From NCBI GenBank assembly GCA_031296935.1, contig JAVDPD010000008.1, positions 106,216 to 170,215 of the forward strand: a DNA stretch of 64,000 nt, written 5' to 3'. Position 1 is the stretch's first letter. The number at the start of each line of letters is the position of its first letter. Positions 53,417-62,444 of this stretch are shown one piece after another. Under the pieces are notes generated by a model. It worked only from the letters and a program-made list of their open reading frames with translations, did not search any database and was not told the DNA's origin. Origin of the DNA: Cerasicoccus maritimus (GTDB lineage Bacteria > Verrucomicrobiota > Verrucomicrobiia > Opitutales > Cerasicoccaceae). Both the position numbers and the translations under genes were made by a program.

Positions 53417-54910
53417 ATGATGTTATACAATAGGACTGTCACTTACCTAACCTGCTTCCTTCCTATAACTTGTGTCTTCGCAGATGACGTTGCCGATCTA
53501 GCCGGCAACTGGGTTGATCATAGCGTGGAAACGCCATCCTACCTCGTCGAAACCTACTACAACACTGACACCCAAGAAACGCGCACGTCGTCTAATTCCC
53601 AGGACTACGCGCAAACTGGCGAAATAATTGTAGACACCTACTTCATTAATCAGTTTGACGCTGGCCAAACCTTGATGACGATATCAACCGAGGGCGTTTA
53701 CACTGGTAGCGACTTTTCTGGACAAATTCTCGACTTTAGCCGCGGTCGTGTGCTCGCCAAGGACAGCGATGAAACCTTGAGTGAATCTGTCCCTGTATTC
53801 GTCAATAACGCCCAAGATGTGCTCATCACGTCAGATGGCTTTGATGGCGGCCATGAACTCAATATCCTGATCCGTAAACCAGATTCGCTGAGTGAGGCAG
53901 ATCTGGACGGCGCTTGGACAATTGGCACTGCAACGATTCCAGCTGTTTTGTATGAGAGTTACTATAACAGCGATTCAGACAGCAATCGCAGCGCCACCAA
54001 TGATGACTTCGCCCAAAATGGCGAGCAACTGGTCGACCTACATCGCTCCAGTGAATTTGAAAGCTTTTGGGGCGGATTAACCATCAGCAGCGGCTCATTC
54101 AGTGGATTATTCTCCGGCTCCATCACGCCATCCAGCCTCATGGCGATTGTGACGCCCGACGATGAAGACGCTTCGCCAATGACATTCTCCATCAACCAGA
54201 ACAAGGATGTAATGGTCTACACAGACACAGACGAAGATAGTGAAAGCATCGAGCTGGTTATCCTCGCCCGCAAGCCCTCGACTCTCAACCTGGCTGATCT
54301 GGAAGGCACATGGCGGGTCGCTTCGTTACTCATTCCAGTCGAGCTGAAAGAGTCCTACTACAATAGCGATTCGGGGGTCAGTCGCACCGGCGACATTAAT
54401 GACTTTGCGACCACCGGCGAACAATTCGTCGACATTTATTATACCTCTGAATTCGAAACTGAACAGGGCAGCATGGAAATTGATGCCTCCGGCAATGCTA
54501 CTGGCTTAATTGCGGGAGCCTTCACTGTAGAGTCGGACAATACACTTACCTTTACCGACAGCGAAGGCTCGGCTCCAGTATTCATCAATGCATCAAAGAA
54601 TTTCGCCTACAATATTTCTCTCGATAGCCAGGAGATGAACATTCACGTGCTCACTAAGGTGTCGTCCAACATTCCCGACACCTTCGAAGAGAAAGTCGAT
54701 GTCCGCTTGGTGGAAGTCGATGGCGAGACGGTCATTACCCTCAATGGCGGCGACAACTTGAAGGTCGTCGAAAGCAGTACGCTCGGTGACTCCCCGACCA
54801 CTTGGAGCGAAGTTGATTCCCCCCAAGGAACAAGCATCGTTACCCCCAGCACTTCAGGCCAAAGCGCGAAATTCTACAGCGTGACGCCACGCACCGACGA
54901 GACCGATTAA
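53417..54910 (+). CDS. Exported protein with three tandem about 130-residue repeats
   Basis: About 497 residues from an ATG at 53417 (MMLYNRTVTYLTCFLPITCVFA, a signal peptide); the frame also opens at 53390. Three repeats follow, each starting DLxGxW (DLAGNWVDH, DLDGAWTIG, DLEGTWRVA) and continuing with YYNxDS and a segment DFAxxGEQxVDxxxxSEF. They end with weaker beta-rich stretches. No known domain is recognised. The C-terminal part SGQSAKFYSVTPR may be a separate beta domain and recalls discoidin-like tails of the phylum. It follows the beta-galactosidase and is presumably surface-located or periplasmic. Repeats suggest binding to a repetitive ligand. Confidence 0.75.
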   Translation: MMLYNRTVTYLTCFLPITCVFADDVADLAGNWVDHSVETPSYLVETYYNTDTQETRTSSNSQDYAQTGEIIVDTYFINQFDAGQTLMTISTEGVYTGSDFSGQILDFSRGRVLAKDSDETLSESVPVFVNNAQDVLITSDGFDGGHELNILIRKPDSLSEADLDGAWTIGTATIPAVLYESYYNSDSDSNRSATNDDFAQNGEQLVDLHRSSEFESFWGGLTISSGSFSGLFSGSITPSSLMAIVTPDDEDASPMTFSINQNKDVMVYTDTDEDSESIELVILARKPSTLNLADLEGTWRVASLLIPVELKESYYNSDSGVSRTGDINDFATTGEQFVDIYYTSEFETEQGSMEIDASGNATGLIAGAFTVESDNTLTFTDSEGSAPVFINASKNFAYNISLDSQEMNIHVLTKVSSNIPDTFEEKVDVRLVEVDGETVITLNGGDNLKVVESSTLGDSPTTWSEVDSPQGTSIVTPSTSGQSAKFYSVTPRTDETD

Positions 54911-54978
54911 GCCTTTGGTAAAAGAGCGGGAGTTGCACATTTTTTTAATTTCAATCCACATCAGGCTGGCCTAAAGTC

Positions 54979-55911
54979 ATGCGCATGCAACCCCGCATGC
55001 CTACCTTTGCCTGCATCCTGACTTTACTCTCCCTGGTCACGATCTCCCTGGCACAAACCGAATCCAGTTTAGCCCCCAGCGGAATACGACTGCGCGGGGA
55101 AAATGGAGCAGAAATCGTCGCTGCTGGCGTGCTTGAGGCCCGTCCCGAAGGCGCAGTAATTCTACTTTACGGACGCAGCACGCCGATCCTCGCAGCATGG
55201 GATAAGTTTGACCTGGAGCTACTGAAAGAAGATCAGCCCAAAATTTACTTCGGCTACCTGGACGCCAAGCGATTTAACCGGCCCTTCTTGCTCAAGCTTG
55301 GTGTTTACGCCGATATCGTCAGCTTTGAGGAAACCATTATTGAGCTCAACCGTGAGTTACTCAAGCCACGCTTCTATCCACTTCCTCAAAACATCAACTA
55401 CCTCATCGAGCAGGAGCCCGACGTCATTCGCTGGAAAGTCCGCGACACCAATCGATACGCCAAAATAATGCGGGATTACCAACAACAGTTGGAGGACTTC
55501 TTTCGCCGTATCTTTCCCAAGGAATCCGTGATCATTGACGACCAGGGAAACGTCCACTTTAAAGACCGCCCCACGCGAGTGGACTTAAACCGAGCCGAAA
55601 CCACCACCGGCAAAGTCTTATCCGTCTTGGCGGACACCCGTCGCACCCCGTCCCGCATAGGGATTGAATACCTGAATGAGGTAACCACTTTTCGCGAAGA
55701 CGTCACCAAGCTCTGGCTAGAAATGCGCGCAAAAATCCCCAATGCCGCCTTTAATCAAGGTAACCTCAACCATCAGAAACTCCCGTCGCTCATGGATGAA
55801 GCAACCATAGCGCTTACGGCGCTGCTCAATGAGGAGCACCTGCATCAAAGCAATCAGCAGCGGCTGAGCGATTTCTACCTATTCGTTTACAGTCATACCC
55901 CTAGTTTTTGA
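54979..55911 (+). CDS. Exported hypothetical protein
   Basis: The 310-residue protein has a signal peptide (ILTLLSLVTISLAQ), then a beta-rich segment (IRLRGENGAEIVAAGVLEAR) and a long alpha-helical part with YRDYQQQLEDFFRRIFPK and VTKLWLEMRAKIPNAAF. No family is recognised; the first segment recalls SHD1-like repeats common in Planctomycetes/Verrucomicrobia, with text AVILLYGRSTPILAAWDKFD. The start at 54979 is the earliest ATG that leaves the signal peptide complete (a second ATG is at 54985). Function unknown. Confidence 0.6.
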   Translation: MRMQPRMPTFACILTLLSLVTISLAQTESSLAPSGIRLRGENGAEIVAAGVLEARPEGAVILLYGRSTPILAAWDKFDLELLKEDQPKIYFGYLDAKRFNRPFLLKLGVYADIVSFEETIIELNRELLKPRFYPLPQNINYLIEQEPDVIRWKVRDTNRYAKIMRDYQQQLEDFFRRIFPKESVIIDDQGNVHFKDRPTRVDLNRAETTTGKVLSVLADTRRTPSRIGIEYLNEVTTFREDVTKLWLEMRAKIPNAAFNQGNLNHQKLPSLMDEATIALTALLNEEHLHQSNQQRLSDFYLFVYSHTPSF

Positions 55912-56043
55912 GGGGAATGAATACAAAAAAAGTGTCGCTTATCGAACTCAAAGCATGAAAAATGCTAAACTTTCATCAAAGTTTTGCTACTGCGAGGACG
56001 TTCTTGACTCTAAATACAATACTGAAAAATCTTTGTAACGACT

Positions 56044-56334
56044 ATGGGTAACCGGCGATTTCTTCCTAGTTTTGAACAAGTAAAAAGCGCGATTGAGGAG
56101 CTGCCAGATCCGGCAAGCTACGAATCGAGCGAGTGCTCAGTGGCCATCAAAACCGGTAGTTCAACTAGCGAAATAGATTTTAAGCGTGTGAAATTCAATG
56201 CCGGAGATGGCAATAGTATCTTTCGTTGGGTTTACGAAGGTAAGATCATGATTCGCAGCAGCGACATGGGTAAGAAGCGTAAGAAATCCAAGGACAAAGA
56301 CGATGGAGTCGTCTTTAGCGTATCGATGCGATAA
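56044..56334 (+). CDS. Small hypothetical protein
   Basis: A 96-residue protein without signal peptide. It has a charged, mixed alpha/beta N-terminal part (SFEQVKSAIEELPDPASYES), a beta stretch and a lysine-rich segment (GKKRKKSKDKDDG) close to the end. No family is recognised. Its last 20 bases overlap, on the opposite strand, the end of the CrtI-like gene. The 132 bases before it are AT-rich and hold no gene. Confidence 0.5.
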   Translation: MGNRRFLPSFEQVKSAIEELPDPASYESSECSVAIKTGSSTSEIDFKRVKFNAGDGNSIFRWVYEGKIMIRSSDMGKKRKKSKDKDDGVVFSVSMR

Positions 56335-57862
56335 ATTTATCGAGCACCTTGGCTGAGCTGATTACGCCCGGCAAGCCTGCTCCGGGATGCGTCCCGGCAC
56401 CCACAAAATACAGCCCGTCCACGTCCTCGCTCTTGTTGTGTGGGCGGAACCAAGCGCTCTGCGTCAAGAGCGGTTCTGTCTGGAATGCACTACCCTGGAA
56501 GGCATCCAAGCGGTCGTGGAAATCCTGCGGCGTAAAGATGAGCTTCGACTTCAGGTGTTTACGTAAATCCGGCACGAGATGGTCCTTCTCTAGCGAGGCA
56601 AAGATGCGGTCCGCGTATTCCTCCTTGATCTCGGCCCAATTCTGGCCGCCCTTCAAATTGGGCACTGGGCTCAACACGTAGAAGCATTCGCACCCGGGAG
56701 GCGCCAAGCTCGGGTCCGTCCGCGTTGGCGCGTGTAGGTAGAGCGAGAAGTCTTCCGCGACCACTCGCTTGTCAAAAATGTCTCCCAGTAGTCCCTCATA
56801 CCGAGGCCCGAGCACGATGCTGTGATGAGGCAGGTGCTCGTAGGTCCGATCCGTACCGAAGTAGATGACAAACAAGCTCATCGCGTAGCGCATGCGCTCG
56901 ATACGCGGATTCGTCCACTTGCGGCGATGCTCGGGTTTTACGAGCTTACGGTAGGTGTTGGCCACGTCGCCATTGCTGATCACCACGTCGGCTTCGAAAT
57001 ATTCCTCACCAGTCTTGTTGAAGCGATAGCCCGGCTTACGAGTCGAGTCGGCCAGATCTTCTTCCTGCGAGCCCAGCGCCACGCGAACTCCTTTAACGCG
57101 GCCGTTCTCCACGACGATTTCTTCCGCCCTAGCGCCAAGAATCAGTTTGCCTCCGATGTCCTCAAACAGCTTCACCAAGCCACGCACAAGCGCGTTGGTC
57201 CCCCCCATCGCGAAGTGCACGCCCCAATGCTTTTCGAGGTAGTGAATCATCGCGTAAATCGCAGACGAACGCAGCGGATTACCGCCAATCAAGAGTGGCT
57301 CAAAACTGAACACCTGCCGCAGTTGCGGGTCCTTGATATAGTGGCTGACACGCTTGTAAACCGATTGCTCCGCGCGCAGGCGCACGAGATCGGGCGCGAC
57401 CTTGATCATCTCCCAAAATGAATGGAATGAATGGTCGGCCAAGTCCGTAAAGGCGCGATCAAAAATCTGTTCGCTGTAGGCTAGAAACTGACGGTAGCCC
57501 TCGACGTCGTCAGGATTGAATTTAGCGATTTCAGACTCAAGCGATGCCTGCTCGCCACGATAGTCAAAGACTTTTCCGTCGTTGAAATAGATGCGATAAA
57601 ATGGGTCGCAGGGCACGATGTCCACGTAGTCGGCAATCTTCTTGCCCGCGACTGTGGCTAGCTCGTCGAGCACGAAAGGCACGGTGATGATCGTCGGGCC
57701 GGCGTCATAAGTGAAGCCCTGGTCCTTGTAAACATAGGCACGGCCGCCGGGCTTGTCCCGCATTTCGAGCAGCGTCACGTCATAGCCCTTTGCCTGCGTG
57801 CGGATCGCCGCCGCCAGTCCGCCAAAACCACTACCAATGACTACTGCCTTCTGCTTGTGCAT
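56315..57862 (-). CDS. crtI: CrtI-like phytoene desaturase / FAD-dependent oxidoreductase
   Basis: The 515-residue protein begins KAVVIGSGFGGLAAAIRTQAKGYDVTLLE (FAD motif GxGxxG), followed by KPGGRAYVYKDQGFTYDAGPTIIT, the hallmark of the CrtI family, and the C-terminal FAD-binding segment VGAGTHPGAGLPGVISSAKVLDKFI. It would desaturate phytoene or a related C30 polyene in the membrane. It is the third gene of a minus-strand set after the HpnG-like nucleosidase and the methyltransferase, close to squalene-hopene cyclase, so a C30 substrate (HpnE-like role) is possible too. The 59-base gap to the methyltransferase fits co-transcription. Confidence 0.85.
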   Translation of the reverse strand: MHKQKAVVIGSGFGGLAAAIRTQAKGYDVTLLEMRDKPGGRAYVYKDQGFTYDAGPTIITVPFVLDELATVAGKKIADYVDIVPCDPFYRIYFNDGKVFDYRGEQASLESEIAKFNPDDVEGYRQFLAYSEQIFDRAFTDLADHSFHSFWEMIKVAPDLVRLRAEQSVYKRVSHYIKDPQLRQVFSFEPLLIGGNPLRSSAIYAMIHYLEKHWGVHFAMGGTNALVRGLVKLFEDIGGKLILGARAEEIVVENGRVKGVRVALGSQEEDLADSTRKPGYRFNKTGEEYFEADVVISNGDVANTYRKLVKPEHRRKWTNPRIERMRYAMSLFVIYFGTDRTYEHLPHHSIVLGPRYEGLLGDIFDKRVVAEDFSLYLHAPTRTDPSLAPPGCECFYVLSPVPNLKGGQNWAEIKEEYADRIFASLEKDHLVPDLRKHLKSKLIFTPQDFHDRLDAFQGSAFQTEPLLTQSAWFRPHNKSEDVDGLYFVGAGTHPGAGLPGVISSAKVLDKFIASIR

Positions 57863-57921
57863 AAATGAGATAAGAAACAGCTTACGCGCTTTGACAAGCT
57901 CCAGAGTAATTTTCTACGCTA

Positions 57922-58680
57922 TCAAGCTTTGAAAGCCTCAATCATGAAAGCCAGCGGATATTGGACGAAGTCATCCCAAAACGCCGGTTCCTCGGCTTCT
58001 GGCGAGACTTCCAAGCCGTGAAAAATGACCTCATCGAAGCCCGCCTTGAGCAACGCGTCGCGGTAGGCTTCTTTGGGCAGGTAGTAATTATCCACCACGC
58101 ATTCTTCTCCGCCATTGAGCAGATGGAAGCGGATCAGTGCTCCTTCGCGTGCCTCGTCTTCCAACTCGAGGTGGATGTCGTATTTCCGGTAGTCCTGCTT
58201 CTCGTGGAAGTAGACGTCCGGGTCCGTCGTAAAAGTCACAAAGCGCCCACCCGGCGCTACACGACGCGCGACGCCGGCGCAAAATTGGTCCAGCTCCACC
58301 AGCGTCTGCGCATAGACCAGCAGCCAAGCCGACACCGCTAATTCAAACTGCTCGGCCTCACCCGTAGTGCAAACATCCTCTACTGCATAGCGAATATCCA
58401 GCGGAGCGGAAGCCTCCTCCTGCTGCGCAATGTGGATCATCGCCTCGGACAAATCAACGCCGAACACCTCGGCGGCACCTCGCTCTTTCACCTTGCGAGT
58501 GAAGTGCCCCGCCCCACACGCAAGGTCGATCACGCGCTTGCCCGACACATCTCCAATCAGACGTAGAAAGGAATAATCCTCCACGTATTTGCGCCAAGGC
58601 TTCTTCTTGCTCTCAACGTAGTCAGCGGCGATCTGGTTGTAGTCAGTCTTCTCAGTAGGCGGCATGCCATCAGCCAACAC
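57922..58680 (-). CDS. Class I SAM-dependent methyltransferase
   Basis: The 252-residue protein has methyltransferase motif I (VIDLACGAGHFTRKV) near residue 50, an acidic residue-containing motif II (EVFGVDLSEAMI) and motif III (ELAVSAWLLVYAQTLVEL). An in-frame ATG lies at 58665 (MPPTEKTDYNQIA) and may be the start. It sits between HpnG-like and CrtI-like genes on one strand, which suggests a substrate in terpenoid lipids, but there is no direct sequence evidence for one. It lies 34 bases after the HpnG-like gene and is probably co-transcribed. Confidence 0.85.
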   Translation of the reverse strand: MLADGMPPTEKTDYNQIAADYVESKKKPWRKYVEDYSFLRLIGDVSGKRVIDLACGAGHFTRKVKERGAAEVFGVDLSEAMIHIAQQEEASAPLDIRYAVEDVCTTGEAEQFELAVSAWLLVYAQTLVELDQFCAGVARRVAPGGRFVTFTTDPDVYFHEKQDYRKYDIHLELEDEAREGALIRFHLLNGGEECVVDNYYLPKEAYRDALLKAGFDEVIFHGLEVSPEAEEPAFWDDFVQYPLAFMIEAFKA

Positions 58681-58714
58681 ACTTCACCGCAATTCTACGA
58701 GTTAAAAACCCTCA

Positions 58715-59377
58715 TCAGTTCTCTTCGTTCGGCAACTTGGTGATCTCTGACACGAGCACACTCGTCAACCCGCGCCGGACGCCAGACAGCGGCTTCAGGA
58801 ACCGCATCAGGCGCCCGAGATCCCCCCAATGCCACGCCAAATAGAGCCCAAGCTTGACCGGCGTGGTGACGCCCTGCTCCTGGTCATAACTACGGCTTAA
58901 AATGTCCACCGGCACGTCTTCGCTTGCGGTGTCGCTCACCGCGCGTACCACGATGAGTGGCGTCTGGTGTTTTTGGGCAACCGCTTCGACGTGGGCGCTT
59001 TCCATGTCCACCAGTGGCGCGCCACTTTCGGCGAGCAAACGTGCCTTATCAGAAGCGGTTGCAATCACGTCGTCGGCAGTGGCGATTTTACCTTCGCCGC
59101 GATTGATAATCACCTCGCCCCGCTTCAGTGTTGGGTCCAGCGCGCCAGCAAAACCAGCCAACATCAGTGTTTTAACTGGGTAAAAATCGAGAAATTTCTC
59201 CGTCCGCAACGCGCAGTGCGGCGGCCCCATTCCGACCACGCCCACCGCAATTTCCCGGTCGTTAATATTACCGCGCCAAGTGGGCAGATGCCTCTCCAGC
59301 TTAGCAGGTGCCTTGTTTTTCAGGCGAACTACAAACTCTGAGGCTTCAAAATGACTAGGAAAGACAACGCCGATCAT
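58715..59377 (-). CDS. HpnG-like phosphorylase-family nucleosidase
   Basis: The 220-residue protein is in the purine nucleoside phosphorylase/MTAN family. It has VVGMGPPHCALRTEKFLDFY, TLMLAGFAGALDPTLKRGEVII and the substrate motif LVDMESAHVEAVAQ, followed by VRAVSDTASED, with the D/E pair seen in nucleosidases. In hopanoid producers HpnG removes adenine from adenosylhopane. Squalene-hopene cyclase is 1 kb away and no other nucleoside pathway gene is near, which supports HpnG. MTA/SAH nucleosidase remains an alternative. It is the first gene of the set that continues with the methyltransferase and desaturase. Confidence 0.75.
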   Translation of the reverse strand: MIGVVFPSHFEASEFVVRLKNKAPAKLERHLPTWRGNINDREIAVGVVGMGPPHCALRTEKFLDFYPVKTLMLAGFAGALDPTLKRGEVIINRGEGKIATADDVIATASDKARLLAESGAPLVDMESAHVEAVAQKHQTPLIVVRAVSDTASEDVPVDILSRSYDQEQGVTTPVKLGLYLAWHWGDLGRLMRFLKPLSGVRRGLTSVLVSEITKLPNEEN

Positions 59378-59483
59378 CGCGACGTTCTGGCGTCTATTCC
59401 ACCGTAGCGCAAACGATTTTATAGCCGCTTACGGCTCGCCAAGATCATTACGACCTGTTTTTATCCAGCAAAACACTACAGGC

Positions 59484-60317
59484 ATGTCTGACTCCAAAGA
59501 GAAAATCTGGTATTACGCCGAAAATGGTCAACAAGTTGGCCCTTTCACCACTGATGAAATTATGGTCTTTGTGCAGAGCGGAAACATTTCTGCCGAAACC
59601 CACGTATGGAAAAATGGCATGGACGCCTGGAAACCCATCCAACACGTCCCCGAATTACTCGATTCACAAGCGCCAACTCCACCTCCCAGCCCAGAAGACA
59701 ATGCGCCAGCCAGCCTCAAACTCGGTGCTGGACGGGAATTCCAATCGGTCAATGAGGCTGATTCCGACCCCAACGCAGGAGTGCAGATCACCGACATGCT
59801 CGCCGCCACCCCTGAAGGCATGCCCGCCAAACACCAGGAACCACGCATCGTCGCCCAGTCGAAAGTCGGTTTCTTCGAAAGCTTTGGCCTGGCCTCGTTT
59901 GAATCCGCCTTTTTTGCTGTCACCTTGATTCTTGGGGGCATTGCCTGTGCAATCATGCTCAAGTATTGGCACGCCATCGTGATTGGCGTCAGTTGCCTGT
60001 GGATGTTCGTGGCGGGCATCGCGCTGATCGTCCGGGCGTTCATGAAACATTGGGGCTGGGGCCTCGCCTACTTGTTTATACCCTTTGCCGCGCTGGTATA
60101 CATCGTCGTGGATCTCAAGAACGCATACAAACCGGTCGTCCTCTACATCGTCGGCTTGGCTGCCTTCTTTACCACGATTCAGTCCCCTAGCTTTCAGGAA
60201 AGTCCTCTCTTCGAGTATGTCGAAGAATACCAACAGATGATCGATGAGGAAATCCAGAAACAGCAACAAGAAATGGAAGAGCGCCGACAAGAGCGCACGA
60301 AAGAATTCGACCAGTAG
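59484..60317 (+). CDS. GYF_2-domain membrane protein
   Basis: The 277-residue protein starts with a GYF_2 domain, residues about 5-55 (WYYAENGQQVGPFTTDEI, then ETHVWKNGMDAWKPIQHV), a fold thought to bind proline-rich or short peptides. A proline-rich linker (QAPTPPPSPEDNAP) follows, then about four membrane helices (LILGGIACAIMLKYW, VSCLWMFVAGIALIV, YLFIPFAALVYIVVDL, LYIVGLAAFFTTI). The end is a charged coiled-coil tail (QKQQQEMEERRQERTKEFD). Function unknown. It is divergent from the HpnG-like gene and upstream of shc, with a 55-base gap to the latter, so it might share its transcript. Confidence 0.8.
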   Translation: MSDSKEKIWYYAENGQQVGPFTTDEIMVFVQSGNISAETHVWKNGMDAWKPIQHVPELLDSQAPTPPPSPEDNAPASLKLGAGREFQSVNEADSDPNAGVQITDMLAATPEGMPAKHQEPRIVAQSKVGFFESFGLASFESAFFAVTLILGGIACAIMLKYWHAIVIGVSCLWMFVAGIALIVRAFMKHWGWGLAYLFIPFAALVYIVVDLKNAYKPVVLYIVGLAAFFTTIQSPSFQESPLFEYVEEYQQMIDEEIQKQQQEMEERRQERTKEFDQ

Positions 60318-60372
60318 TAGGCAGAACGCTTTTTCCTTGGTCTTAGCTTAAATTTCACTATCCCAACTACTT

Positions 60373-62367
60373 ATGGCGGATTCCGTTTCTTCTTCCACCG
60401 GCCCCACGATTGAGGGCGTCGATGAGTCCATTGAGCGCATCAAGGAGTTCCTCTTTTCCATTCAGGAAAAAGGTGGCTACTGGAATTGCGAGCTCCCCAT
60501 CGACATAACCGTCGCCTGCGACTACGTCCTGTATTTCTACTGGGCCGGCCTACAGGACCAACTGCCCAAGGAAAAGATTCTCGCTCACATCAAAAAGCGC
60601 CAAAACGAAGACGGCGGCTGGTCGCAATTTCAGGACGGTCCGAGCGAGATCGGCGCAACTGTCAAGGGCTACTACGCCCTCAAGATGCTCGGCGAAAGCC
60701 CGAACTCGGAGATCATGACCAAGGCACGCGACCAAGCGCTGGAGCTCGGCGGCATTCCTGCCCTTTGCACCTGGTATAAGCTCACCCTCGCACTCATCGG
60801 CTGCTTCCCGTGGAAGGATTGCCCGCTGATCCCTGTCGAGGTGATGATTCTTCCGAAGTGGTTCCCGATCAACATTTATCGCGTCAGCAGTTGGACCCGC
60901 AATATGCTCGTTCCTTTGGCAGTGATCAACCACTACAAACCCACACGCATCATCGAGAGCTGCCCGGACCTCAACGAGCTCTACCCAGGCGGCACGATGG
61001 AAGGCGAATGGGGCCTGCCGTGGAGCAAAAAGATTTTCTCCTGGAAGAACTTCTTCCTGGGCTGCGACAAGACTTTCCGCTTCGTCAACCACCTGCCCGG
61101 CGGCCTGTTCCGCAACCGCTCGCTCAAGGCGGCGGAAGGCTGGATCAACGATCGCGTCACCCACGGCTCCGACGGCATGGGCGCGATCTTCCCAGCCATG
61201 ATGAACGTCCTGCTGGCGCTGGAATGCCTGGGCTACTCCAAGGACCATTGGATCTTCGAAAAGAACCTCAAGCACTTCGTTGACCTCACCACCGACGGCG
61301 ACTCTTGGGCCACCTACGGCAAGACACAGGGCAACACCACTGACGGCCCGGATGAGTGGCGCATCGCGCCGTGCTTCTCCCCCGTCTGGGACACCGCCAT
61401 CGCCACGATGGCCATCGCCGAGAGCGACCACGATCCCGCCGACCCACGCCTTCAGGCGGCAGCAGACTGGCTCATCCAACGCGAGATATCCTTCCGCGGC
61501 GACTGGAAGGAAAACTGCGATTTTCCCGAAGCCACCGGCTGGGCATTTGAGTTCAACAACGATTTTTACCCGGATGTCGACGACACCTTCCAGGTCGTGC
61601 TCGGCCTCAAGCCGCTGCTCGCGACCAACGTTAAATCCCAGCAAATCACGCTGGACCGCGCCATCCGCTGGTGCCGCGCCATGCAGTGTAAGGAAGGCGG
61701 CTTTGCGGCCTTCGACAAGGACATCACTGACGCCTGGCTGGAGGAAGTTCCCTTCGCCGACCACAATGCGATCCTCGACCCACCCTGCTCAGATATCACT
61801 GGCCGCGCACTCGAAACCCTCGCGCTCATGGGCTACGATCAGGATGACGACGTGGTCCAGCGCGCCCGCAAGTTCCTCGTCGATACGCAACTCGAAGACG
61901 GCTCGTGGTTTGGCCGCTGGGGAGTGAACTACATTTACGGCACCGGTCACGCCCTGCGCGGCCTGCACGCCATCGGCGAAGATATGTCCCAAGGCTATAT
62001 CCAGCGCGCCCGCAACTGGCTGGAAAACTGTCAAAACGAAGATGGCGGCTGGGGCGAATCCATCTGGACCTACCACGACGAGACGACCAAGGGCGAAGGC
62101 GAATCCACGCCATCGCAAACCGCTTGGGCGCTCCTCGGCCTCTTGACTTTTGGCAACCCGAATCGCCCGTCGATTCAGCGCGGCGTTGAGTATTTGCTCA
62201 AAAACCAGAAGGACGACGGTTCCTGGCGCACCCGCCTCTTCACCGGGACCGGCTTCCCCCGCATTTACTACCTGAAGTACGACAGCTACGAATGGAGCTG
62301 GCCGCTCTACGCGCTCTCCAAGTATCGCAAGCTGGTGAATAGCCGAAACTTCTCTAACACTAACTAA
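60373..62367 (+). CDS. shc: Squalene-hopene cyclase
   Basis: The enzyme folds squalene into hopene, the hopanoid skeleton, in the inner membrane. The 664-residue protein carries the catalytic acid motif DVDD (D401-D404) in YPDVDDTFQV, many QW repeats (such as QNEDGGWSQF, QLEDGSWFGRWGVNYIYGTGH, QNEDGGWGES, QKDDGSWRTRLFTGTGFPRIYYLKYDSY), and the end YDSYEWSWPLYAL. Length is close to the A. acidocaldarius enzyme. With the HpnG-like gene and desaturase nearby, a full hopanoid path is likely, though squalene synthase genes are not in the window. Confidence 0.97.
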   Translation: MADSVSSSTGPTIEGVDESIERIKEFLFSIQEKGGYWNCELPIDITVACDYVLYFYWAGLQDQLPKEKILAHIKKRQNEDGGWSQFQDGPSEIGATVKGYYALKMLGESPNSEIMTKARDQALELGGIPALCTWYKLTLALIGCFPWKDCPLIPVEVMILPKWFPINIYRVSSWTRNMLVPLAVINHYKPTRIIESCPDLNELYPGGTMEGEWGLPWSKKIFSWKNFFLGCDKTFRFVNHLPGGLFRNRSLKAAEGWINDRVTHGSDGMGAIFPAMMNVLLALECLGYSKDHWIFEKNLKHFVDLTTDGDSWATYGKTQGNTTDGPDEWRIAPCFSPVWDTAIATMAIAESDHDPADPRLQAAADWLIQREISFRGDWKENCDFPEATGWAFEFNNDFYPDVDDTFQVVLGLKPLLATNVKSQQITLDRAIRWCRAMQCKEGGFAAFDKDITDAWLEEVPFADHNAILDPPCSDITGRALETLALMGYDQDDDVVQRARKFLVDTQLEDGSWFGRWGVNYIYGTGHALRGLHAIGEDMSQGYIQRARNWLENCQNEDGGWGESIWTYHDETTKGEGESTPSQTAWALLGLLTFGNPNRPSIQRGVEYLLKNQKDDGSWRTRLFTGTGFPRIYYLKYDSYEWSWPLYALSKYRKLVNSRNFSNTN

Positions 62368-62444
62368 TAATTGGATGGATTCGTTTAAGGATTGCTGTCG
62401 CTAAATCCAACCTCGGACAATTCAATATTTTTGCATCACCAACA

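Noticed and set aside
60550-61764. A 404-codon minus-strand frame opposite the squalene-hopene cyclase
   Set aside because: It has no recognisable domain and lies entirely antisense to a gene with clear catalytic motifs; high GC explains the lack of stops.
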